Of a DNA stretch of 64,000 nt, positions 26,501-38,500 are shown piece after piece (position 1 is the stretch's first letter; each line of letters begins with the position of its first letter). The stretch is from NCBI GenBank assembly GCA_916610825.1, contig OU744449.1, positions 18,073,344 to 18,137,343 on the forward strand, read 5' to 3'. Below the pieces are notes generated by a model. That model saw only the letters and a list, made by a program, of their open reading frames with translations, was not told where the DNA came from and made no database searches. The position numbers and the translations under genes are program-made. Source of the DNA: Haliclystus octoradiatus (lineage: Eukaryota > Cnidaria > Staurozoa > Stauromedusae > Haliclystidae).

Positions 26501-29500
26501 TTTACAATACTCATCAACTTCTGCTATCAATTAACCATTTTTACCGTAGAAACTAGATTCGCCCAGTGGGAATAAGATCCATATCTTTGCATCAATGCCA
26601 CACGCTCATTTACTTGGAAGAAAAATCCACACTTCATTATTCAGAGATGGAAAAGAAATCGTACAAATAACCAAAGATGAAAGCTATGACTTCAACTTCC
26701 AGGTAAGCTATTAAGGCAAACGATTTTATATTCAAGTGAAGCTGTTAAGTAATGTATTAAATCAATTATGAGCACTAGAGTTCACATACCATTCTCAAAA
26801 GTCAATTGAGAAATTGTTTTTATGTTAATTAAATTGAATGGAAAGCAATGTGATGTACATGCTTCGACGCATACATAATTTTCATTATCATAATCCGCTG
26901 GAAAAATGACAAGCAATATACTAATTATACTTGCCCTTTTCTTACTATTATTCTTTCCACTATGACTTTTTTGATAATCGACGATTCCGTATCTACAATC
27001 GACGTAGCTTCCGGTGAAGCTTTATAATGGGCTCATAAATGAAAATAGCTTGGAACTATAGTACCGGTGCACAATTTAATATATATTTCGATCATGATTT
27101 CAGAATATCCTAATAATATTATATGATAATTTATAGTCTATTCTCAAAACCGATCTAATAGTCAGAGTAAGCAAATCCTATGTTCTATTTTATAACAATG
27201 AGAGAAAGGCATGACATTTCGTAAATATTCAATCAAAACTAAGTCAGTACAAGCTAAAAACATTTGCTAAGCAATTTCCTCTGCTAGTTCAAAGGCTCTC
27301 TCCATGAATAAACATTTGGCTAAAACACAGGTTCATATGCAGATTGAACCCGAGGAACGAACACATAAACTTTCAAGCTCCAACCAAATGAAGCAATCAT
27401 TTTGCCAGAATTTTCACAACGTCGATGTTGTGAAATGCTGGCTTCATTTAGCCGGAGAAACTCCGCAATCGATGTTGTGAAAAATCATTTGGCTACACCA
27501 GCAAAGAAATTGCAACAAATTTCGGTGTGAGATTTTATTAGCTCTTTGAAAATGATAAAAAATTTGCTAACATTCTATTGTTCTCCTCGATTTGGAATTC
27601 GATGTGGAATTGTTCTCCTCCTAATGAATTCCCCCCCCCCCAAATCAGCATCTTTACAAGCTTTGAATATCGAATTTCAAGAATATGAAGCAAGTCTCAC
27701 TCCAGTGTGTCAATGATAGCTTAATGATTATATAGTTCAAAAGTTTGGCGCAAACTTCTTGCTATGATTTCTTCTGAAAATTCTGATTTACCATTTCATA
27801 GAGTAGAAAGATACGAGTAATAAAGTTTGTCATTATCTGTCAGCCTGTTTCCTCGTTATATTGTAAATTTTCAAGACATTCTCATATTTCTACGATAGAA
27901 GACACAACTATGACAGCTCATTTTATGAAAGAGTACTATTATTCATTGATGTTGTGAAAGTGCTGGCTTCGTTTGGCCACTCCAGCCAGCATATTACCAG
28001 CATTTCACAACATTGATAGGAAGTTTCATGAAATGTTGTGAAAACGTTGGGTTTATTTGGCCAACCTCTTCCACTATTCCTCATTATTCTCAAATTTGTT
28101 GTTCAAATTTTAAACTGACTTTAATATTTAATAAATATATGCTAAATCGTAGATACTTCCACTGAAATCAATGTCTACATCATCTATATCGCTAATATCA
28201 ATTTTACAGTATGTGTTAATTTTTTTCTCCCTGAAATGCATCAGAAATTCATGGTCGTAAAATTTTTTACCCAAAAAATGATCTTTTTCAACTTTTATAT
28301 AACGGGACTGGAAATGATCTAGAATCTATGAGTAACTAACTAAGAGCCATTTCCAAGAAAAAACTTATGAAAAAGTGTGCTTAAACAGCTGGCGGTTGAT
28401 TTGTACTAAATGTACCAAGGTAGCAGATGCAAAAAGAGTTATGAAAATCAGTTGAAACAGAATTTACACATTTGCGTTTCCAGATGATCTACTAACTTTC
28501 CACAAAAGGGCCTGGGACTAGTTCATGTGCGCACTTTTCCATAAATTTTTTATTGGAATTGGCTCTCAGCTAGTTACTCATCATCTAGATCATTTCCAGT
28601 CTCGTTATATACAAGTTGAAAAAGATCCCTTTTTGGGTAAAAGATTTGACGACTATTCTATCTGAAATGAGTTTACAGCTTAAATTTCGGAAATTTTCAA
28701 TTTATATATATGTAAAGTCGAATTTGTTTATATCGCAAATACTATATGAATGAGTTCTTAAACTTTCCAATTCAGCTGATGTTTACATTGCGTTCATATG
28801 AATCCTTAACATCATATATGCCATTATCTATGCAGTCACGTTCGTCAGCATGTACTTTTAGCCTACAGGATGCTAAAGTTGTGATTTCAAAATTATTCAT
28901 ATCGTTACATCAAACTGAAAAATTGATACTATTTTTATTGTAGCAAGTCTTACTTTTAGAAGAAGAAGTTGAAATGAGAGCGGTAGGTTTCGGGCTTCAT
29001 ATATCTTACCTAACTCATAGTTTGTCATAATATTGTCGGTCAGCAAATGCTAGATTCGATGTCATTATCATCTACAATGAAGTACAATACATCAATGACT
29101 AGGTGTGTAACTCGGCGATATCGGTATAAAAAAGGGATGAAACCACGAAGCTGGGAAAAACACACTTTATCTCTTCTATAACACAAATTTTCTGTAAGCC
29201 TTGGACAGCTTAAACAAGTCAGGCTCGGTACACAGCAACAACAAAAAAGTGCATGCGCCTAAATAATCCATATTTTATACTAAGCAATGCCCGAGTTGTT
29301 AGTTAGATTAGAAGAGGCTAATATTAAGGCTGAGTGTGTTCAAAGAAATGACATTCACGACCATAACAAACTGAAGATGATAATAGAACCCTGTATACCG
29401 CTTGTCTCCGGATCAATCATATAAATTCATAGCTGTATTTGATAAGATTTTGATTTGATCATATCATTGAATAATATTTGATAATTCAATAACTTCCTTC

Positions 29501-32500
29501 GTATACAGGGAGATGCGCTTGTAACATCATGTTTCTACGATTCAAGCAGCAAACGAAGTGCTATATTGGTATGTATTTACTGCATGGTCATAGAAACTTT
29601 ATTTAATCATACAGAATATCATTGTTTTATCAATTCACCGAATAATAAGGTATATCCCGGGGGGTATCTGAGCTCATATACACTAACATTTGAAAGTATG
29701 GACTTAAAAGGCATCCCAAAACATTCCGTGGTAAATTTGAGGAAAGGTAGTAGTTCTTCATATATACATTTACATAATAACATCCGGGATTGACATATTT
29801 TGATACAGCCTCCTATTCTTCACTCAATCCTACAATGTTTATTTTTTAATTGCAGGTAAACATTTCTTTGTTGTTACCTTTGCAATCCTAAGATAATTTA
29901 TTTGAGACAGACAGCTAGATTTGCCAGCAGTAATTTTGCAAGATTCTAATTTCATTGTGTATGAGGAATAATAACTTTATAAACCAATCAACCTCACGTT
30001 ATTTCTTATAGACATTCACGTTTATGAGCCATTTTTGTGATAAATTTGTGATTTTGAGCCATAAATCAGCTAACTTCAATTACTTTATGATGACGCATAT
30101 AAGTGTTTTACAATTAACCTAGGGTGGATTAGGCACAAGTGAAGAGATGTGTCTCAACTTCTTCATGTATTATCCATTAAAAAATCTCACGTCATGCAGA
30201 AGTGAAGATTTGAATGTTAAGTCATGGTTTCAACCAAGATACGGAAGGTAAGATTATTTCTAAGGTGATCGTATTGCAAATCAATGACATAATAAGAATC
30301 CAGAGGACACAGTCATGGACGCTTTATTCATGCCACCATGGTATCAATATTGCCTGAAGAAAACACTCTTTCAATAATTTCCAATGCAGACAAAATGGGA
30401 TGATCCCTGGCAGGACTTCATCCTTCATGGATTATAAGGCATTGCGATACTATGATGACACAGCTCTATTATACTGCTTATCTTTATACATATATGTCAA
30501 GTAAATCAACTTGTCACACCTCAAAATTACTAGATGTCGAGACATCCATCATCACCACAGATCATAAAACCATAATAATCTCGAAAGCTCTTCCAAAATT
30601 GATCCAACCAATTTTCATCGCAACATTTAAAAGATCTAATGATTAGTAATCTTCAGTAATCTAATGATTTTGTTCAACTTTCATAAGTCAATAAAATATT
30701 GTCTTCCAGTACACAATATACCATTATCAAGCAACCATCTCAAAATAGATGATAAACTTTCCTGTTATTTTCCTTTAGCATAAAAATTGGACGCAAAAGA
30801 AATGTGTAATTTGCCTATAAAATAAGTGCAAATTTATCGAGTTTTTCCATTGCGATTTTAGCGCGTAACTGCAGCCTGTTCATCGAGGGGCAACATACAT
30901 AATGGCGGCTGAGAACAATTAAATTCGAAAATACAATAAATTCGACTTTTAGTATCTGGTCGTTTTAATCTGTGGTTCTAACCGACCAAACAACTGATCT
31001 CCGCAGTATGCTGAGCAACCCTGATGAAATGGACTCTTGTGGCAGTTGATTCCAGAGTCTGGAACTTTTTCCCAGAATTATTGCGCGGAGAAACTGCAAG
31101 AACATTCAAACAATCAGCTATCGCATATCTATTGTCCCTTGAAAGGAAAGTCAAATATTGGTTTATGTCAATCAGCGGTCGGTAGTAAATCTTTAATAAA
31201 TAAATAAAATAAAATAAAATAAAAATACTTAGTATATCTATCATTTTCATTATTTAACATATATATACATATGTATAAATATTACCATTAAGTGCTTGTT
31301 ACTTATTTACTATATCAATAACTATATTACTTCTGCATGTATTTATACGGGTATTTATTTGTAAAACGTTGTCTTACTGAATGATCATAGGGCTCAATGC
31401 AAAATATAGCAGAGCTTAAATAATAATAGTCAGAGAATCAGACAGTCATGTTTGCTACTTGAAGTTTCACCCCGAGGCGATCTATTCAATGATAAAAAAC
31501 AGTATACCTTCTAGATACATACAAAATTGGGTGCTGTTGTTATTAAGGCTATTGTTAATTTTATGGATATAGGTTACAATCGGTCCATTTTTCTATCACT
31601 ACATAAACAGGTAAGAGAATTATTTTTATGTCTAATGTATTTTTTGAATATAGTAGAAAGTCGTTTTAATTGGAATAGGCGTACGTACTTCCAGTTGGAC
31701 CCTCAATGTTGTCACTGTTTTACTATCTACTATAAAAAATACATTGGTCACCCTCTGGCTCTATAAATTTAAAAATCTTCGATGCTATGCATATAGAACA
31801 AATGAAAGTAATGATTGGTGATAATACAACAAGTAATAAATTATTGAACAAATCTAATCTTTATTTTATTCTAGCCCACATGAATTTTATGCTCAAGTCA
31901 ATCCTGTATATATAAACACAGCCATGTGATTGATCTGGCTTGATTTTATTTTATTTCATCAAATATCAGCCCAAGTGTTTATCACATATTGTTAAAATTG
32001 AAGTAGTAATATACCCCAGGAAGCTCGTTGTTTCCTTGTTTGAAAGTTTATGTCACTATCAAACGGATTCTATTCTCAAGTGAAACTCCAAATAATACGG
32101 CAATATAATAATATTTATAATCATAATATTTATAATAATTTTAAAAAGTGTATGCAATATGGAGTTAACAACAAATGCGACATATTCATGAAGAGAGGAG
32201 AAATAGGTTTTGTTTTATTCACAGCGGCTTAGTTGTCTGGTAGTCCCCGCAAATGAATCTGGTTGACAAACGAGGAGAATCAAAATAGTTTGTAATTAAC
32301 ACTTTTACAACCTTTTTATTTTGTTTCATCAGACGCCTTTCATAAGGATGTAATTCAATGTTTGGACTAGATAATTATACAAACTTTGGGATAAATTAAT
32401 TAATTGAAAACATTAATTTGCTCTAATTAATTTGAAAGCAAAATTGATTTGATAAGGTCAACTTCAAGTGAACATCATCAGTCAACAAGTCAAGTCAACA

Positions 32501-35500
32501 CTTCAGTAGGTTTAGCCTTTTCCATCAAAGTATTTTTTAGTCTCTGTCAATCTACCATTTTGAGAATCAGATACGGTCAAACTCTGTTATAACGGCCTCC
32601 ATAGTGACCTCTCTTGCAAAATAGTATTTTCCATTGAATGAACCCTTTATATAAAGGCTATCCTGTATATAACATCCAGTTATGAGATGTTGTAATAACT
32701 TGGCCATTACATGCAGGGGGTCTTTACATATATATACTTTTAATTACTTTTAATGGTTTATTGAATAGAAATAATATTATTTCAGATATTGTCAGAGTGG
32801 CCAATATAGACAGGTGGCCGCTCTGTAGAGGTGACCGTTATAACACTTTTGATTGTGATATTAAATCTTAGATAAAGATCACACATTGTAAAATGCTGCC
32901 TTCTGTTTGTAGATATTGGATGTACAACTTTCAAAAAAAGAAGAAGAAGGACTAAGAATCAAGAAGAGAACATACAACAATGAAAACAATTATTCGAATG
33001 TTATTAAAACAGTCAAGATTGAGAAATCTGGTTGTAAATGAAAGAATTACAAAAGTAATTAACACAGAAATAGCCAAAATGGAAAGAATACTGCGACAGT
33101 GCAACAACAAATGAGGAAGGTTTACTACTGTAATGCTGCAAAAGTGGAAAGACGAAGATAGCTATTGCGTGAAAATATTTTATAACAAATTAGATGCTAT
33201 TCAATTACAAGATAAAAACTGTACGACTGCTACGACAAAAACATTTATTGAGAAAAAAACTTAAAAAGTTAAGGCAAAAAGAAAAACCCTTGAGGATGAC
33301 TTAATCAATTGTAAAGAAGCTCAGAGGAAATCATTGCTAAAAATTATAAAATACAGGAAAGAGAAAACATGTAGACCAACGTCCGCGTCGGCTTCTCATG
33401 TTCAATCATTTGCTGAATGCTCACAACGTCATCAAATGAAATTGAAAGCCCAATTCAAACATGACTTCAATCAAGTAATGAACTTTCTTGGAATGCTTGA
33501 CCTCGTCGCAACAAAGTTCCAGTATTTCTGCAGCAAGCGTCAATGTTACGAAGAAATAAATGCATGTAATTGATGATAACGAAGTTCTATCCCAGACAAT
33601 CTTGACAATGACATTACAGAAATTGATAAACTTTACTTACACGATATTGAATGAAGGGGCAAAGGCGATGTCCGAAAGAGGCAACTATACTTTAGCAATT
33701 AAAAAATGCGAGGAAAGGTATAAAGGCATTGAATTAGCACTTTCAGACATCATAAAAGAAATGAAAAGTTTAAAACAGATTGAAATCGATGGTAAAGTTT
33801 ATGAGTTACAATACTGTCTAGGAGGGGATTGGAAATTTCTTGCCATAGTAACAGGGCTTGGTCAGGCTAACCAGGACTATGCCTGCATTTGATGCAAATG
33901 CACAAGGCTAAAACGCTGGAATATATCCTAGAAATGGTCAATGACTGACAAAGACAATGGCAATTCGAAAACCTTGCTAGCACCCAAAAATTGCAGAAAA
34001 CGTATTATTTACTGGCATTTTTCATTAAAAATGCCATTTTGGCGCTTCAGGTCAAGAGTCCGTGTATCTCACAAAAGGAAATTGTCATAGTCCCTGTTTC
34101 ACAGCTGGAAACCAGAAATTTCACAGTAGCATTCCAAATTTGTAAATTTGATGCCCCAAATTGGCCAGCGTGGTGCCAAAATGGTATCCATAAAAATAAC
34201 ACACCCCCTTATAGCGCCTATAGCGCATATTAAAGTACCCCTTCCAGGATATGATCACACGCACTCAAATCAAGGAGCTCCATACTCAGAAAGTTCATGT
34301 ATAGAGCCAAATAACTGTATATCTAATTCACCGCTTGTTTGTATTCATAATTTATATACATCTTATCTCTTTTGTAAAGTCAATGATTCTGTTCAACTTT
34401 CATAAATCAATAGAAATTTGTCTTCCAGTACGCAATATACCAATATCAAGTGACAATATCAAAACAGATAATATACTTTCCTGCTATTTTCCTTTTAGCA
34501 TGAAAATTGCGTGCAAGAGAAACATTTAATTTGCGGATGAAATTAGTATTAATTTATCGCGTTTGCCGTTACGATTTTGTGCGTAACTGCAGCCAGGTCA
34601 TCGGAGGGCAACATACATAATTTGCGGCAGAGAACAATTGAAATCAAAAATACAATAAATTTGACTTACAATTCCGTATCTGATCATTATAATCTGTGAT
34701 CTTATAACAGCTTTGACTTTTATCTGACCTTGAACAGATCTAAAGTTATTCAACCACACATGGCAATTTCTCGAAAAAAATTGTCCAAGTAATATCAAGT
34801 ATTTGGAATTGATAAGAAAGTAATACAATTTACAAAATTGATTACATAAACATCTGGGAATGCTTTATGCCTATTATGTTAGCCCTGAATTATTATATAG
34901 ATTTCTTCAATACAAATATAATGCGCATTAAAATACACACACGCGTAGCTGCTGCTTTTATGAGAGAATAATTCAAAACGTGTGATATAACGTACTTTAA
35001 CCTCAGTTTGTAATTAACCTCAATATCATATTGTACGTAATCACGCGTGGCATTAAGTTATACGCCTTGTATTTTGGAGATCAGATTCTCGAAAACTTTC
35101 GTACGAACAGTACCTACTACTATTGTCTTGTGTTATATGACAAAATTGGCGCTGCGAGTAAAATAAATTACTGCTTAGAATCTTGCTATGGACAAAAAAG
35201 AATATTAACTTTGGATGATCCGGAAAAAGCCAATGCATAGTTTTCGGCTTTTAAAGCACGCTGTCGCCGAGAAAAGTTGACAGATGGTGACTTTGTCAAA
35301 AGTGAAGCACCAACAGACTGATCTTTTTGTTGAACTCTGTGGAAATAGTATTTATCACGCTGACAAGATTAGTCAAACCCGATGCTCTGGAAGAAATGCC
35401 ATTTTATGACATTCATTATGCAGCAAAGCTATATTTTGAGCCCAAAGAGCGATTTCTAGTTGCTGAAAGGATTAGCATTTTAGCGATAAAAAAGGGAGCA

Positions 35501-38500
35501 GAGGAATCAGTCGAAGATGTGTACGGCCGCATCAACTACATGGCAGACAGATGTGATTTCTTAAGCTTAAAGAACAGTAAGATCCAGGAGTTCAACTAAA
35601 AAAGCTGGTGTTTATTAACTGCTTTGAAGATCCAAAGATAAAGAAAGAGCTATTAGACTACATCAGAAATTCACCTAATGCACAATGTGAAGATCTGAGA
35701 GAAATAGTTAGGCAATATGAGAACACCAAGGTTTTCATAAACGTCAATAAAGGATCAAATTCAATATTAATGCCGGTCAATTATGTCAAAGATGCAAAGA
35801 GGAATCAAATTACACAAAAATGATGTGAGTAAAAAATGTAAATTTTGTGCCTCTATACATCCGCCAAGGGGTTGTCCTGCATTTAACAAGTCGTGTTCAA
35901 ATTGTGATAAGCGTGGGCATTTTTCATCATGCTGTTATAAAAACCACGTCAATCAAATAATAGTGTCAATCGTGTTGGAATTGAAGAAAACAATACTGAA
36001 GACAGCAGTATCAATTATGATGAAGACATAGCTTGTATCTTGGATTGTTTTGACGAGGACGTTAATGTAGCCAGCAACATATCTCTAGCAACTGACTCCG
36101 TTATTATAAATGAGAGAACAGTTAACATATTGCATGATACAGGTGCGTCATGCTCAATCATTTCTACTAAAGTATGGAATGAAATCGGAAACCCATCGCT
36201 GATGCTTGGCAATAAGAAAGCTTAAGTGTTATGACGGACATTAGCTAACTGTTTTAGGTTGCTCGCTTAATGTTAATTATCATGGTAATTTTTATATTTT
36301 ATTTTATGTTGTGAAATCTAATTGTAACTATTATTCGTTAGGACATAATTTTGATAGTGCACTGCCGATAAATTTTGTTTAGTAAAAAGTAAAACCATTA
36401 CCCTATAGCACTGGTGGGGTTGCTTCTATGAAGCTAAAAGAGAGTGCAAAGCCGATGTTTTGTAGAGCAAGACCAGTACCACTCCCCTTGCAGTAAGCCG
36501 TTGAGAGTGCGCTCGATTAGCTACTGTCAAAGGGCGTAATTGAACCTATTGAATCGGGAAGTGTAGAAAATGGTTCTCCTGCTGTTTGGGTAAAAAAGAA
36601 GTCAGGGGGTTTGCGCATGTGCGCAGGTTTTAGCGTCCATGTAAACGGCAAGATTTTAGTTGACGACTATCCAATACAAAATATTGGTACAATTTTCTCC
36701 AAAATGGAGGGTGCAGGATATTTTCAAAAATTAATCTACAGTCGGCACACTGGCAGGTTAAACTTGATGATTTTGCTCAAGATTTATCAGTAATAAATAC
36801 TAACAACAGCCTGTGTCACGTCACTCGCCTGCAAATGGGAATGCGAAACAGTTCTGAAATTTTCCAGTGTGTTATTGAAGATGTCCTTGCTGGACTCAAA
36901 GGTTTGATTGCCTATCAGGATGACATCCTAGTATTTGCAGAAACCGAGGAATCTCTCAATAAAAGATTAAATGCCATCTTAGAAAGGCTTCGTTGAATAT
37001 GCCACAGAAATCTCTTTTTTGGGATACAGAATTTTTACTGCAGGTATTCAACCTGATCAACAACTGGTCAGTAAAATAAATTCTATTAGAGCACCAAATA
37101 ATAAAAAGGAGCTCGAAGCATGTGTAGGTCTGATTAATTTTTTTAGTCGCTTGATTTCGAATTTTTCGAATAAAAATAGACTGTTTAACAAATTGCGCAA
37201 AAACAAGAGTCTGTTTGCTTGGGATACCCATTGCGACAGAGCATTTCAACGTTTAAAAATGATTTGTCTAGCAATCCACTTGTTCAACCATACTCTCTTG
37301 CTAAAGAGGCAACATTAACCACTGATGCATGAGAGAGCTGCATTGCAGGGGTCTTACCCCAAGATGGGAAGCCTGTGATTTATGTTTCACGTTCTCTTAA
37401 TCAAGCTGAGCAAAGCTATTCAGCAACCGAACGAAAGGATTTAGGTATTATATGGTGCGTTGAGAGATTAAGGCAACTTTTTCTGGGTCGACGCTTCACC
37501 CTCGGTACATAACATAAGGCGTTGATACATGTATTTTCCCCATGAATTAACCCCTTCCGAAGACCGACTCTGTCGTTGGGCAATCAAACTTTTGATTTTG
37601 AAATGATGCATCTTGCAGGAACAGAGATTGCTCACGCCGATGCTCTGTCTCGTTTATCTGCAAGCCCGTTCCAAGTCGCGAAGATGCTGTCGAAAATATT
37701 GCTATTATTGATTCCTGAGAAAATGCTTTTTTACAACCAGTCATTCCATTTGCTGATCTTCAACTAGCATTAAATCTCGATCGTTTATACTGTTGCCAAA
37801 AGCATAAAAAACACGTAATTTCTGGGAGGTGGAAAACTCCGTCAGAAGCAGAACGCCATATCGCACGCGTTCAGTCAATGCCAACTCTTGAAAAGGACGT
37901 ATATATTGTACTCTGTTCCCTATATTCCTATTGCACTGCGAGACTCTGTGTTGAGTAAGGCGCATTCTACTCATCAAGGCGTTAATGCAATGTGGCCAGG
38001 TATGATCAGAGACGCAGATCGGTTTGTTTCCAGTTGTAAACAATGCGCAAATTTGCGTCCTAAAACAAGTAAAACAGTTCATGAGTGGTCTACAGTTTTA
38101 CCGTGGGAGCGGCTGCACATGTATTTTGGACATGTTCGCGATATAGGAAATGTTCTCATTATTGGCGATGCAGGCAGTGGTTGGATTGAGGCATTTCGTT
38201 GTCCTGATAGATCAACGCCCAATATTAATCGCATTTTCTCTGCTTTGTTCTCCCGTTTCTGGGTGGCAAAATTTTTGTTTCGGAAGACGCGCGAGAATTT
38301 GTAACGATAATATCGTTGGTTGGCTATCAAAATCAGGCTGTTACAAATCCGAATCACCCGCATACTTTCCACGTGCCAACGATTTGGTGGAGCGGTCAGT
38401 TTAGATTGTCAAGAGGGCCATAAAAGCATGGAATCGTAGCTTAGGAGTTTCACTCGATTTGTTTCTTAATAAAATATTGTTAGTGCATCGCATAACATCG

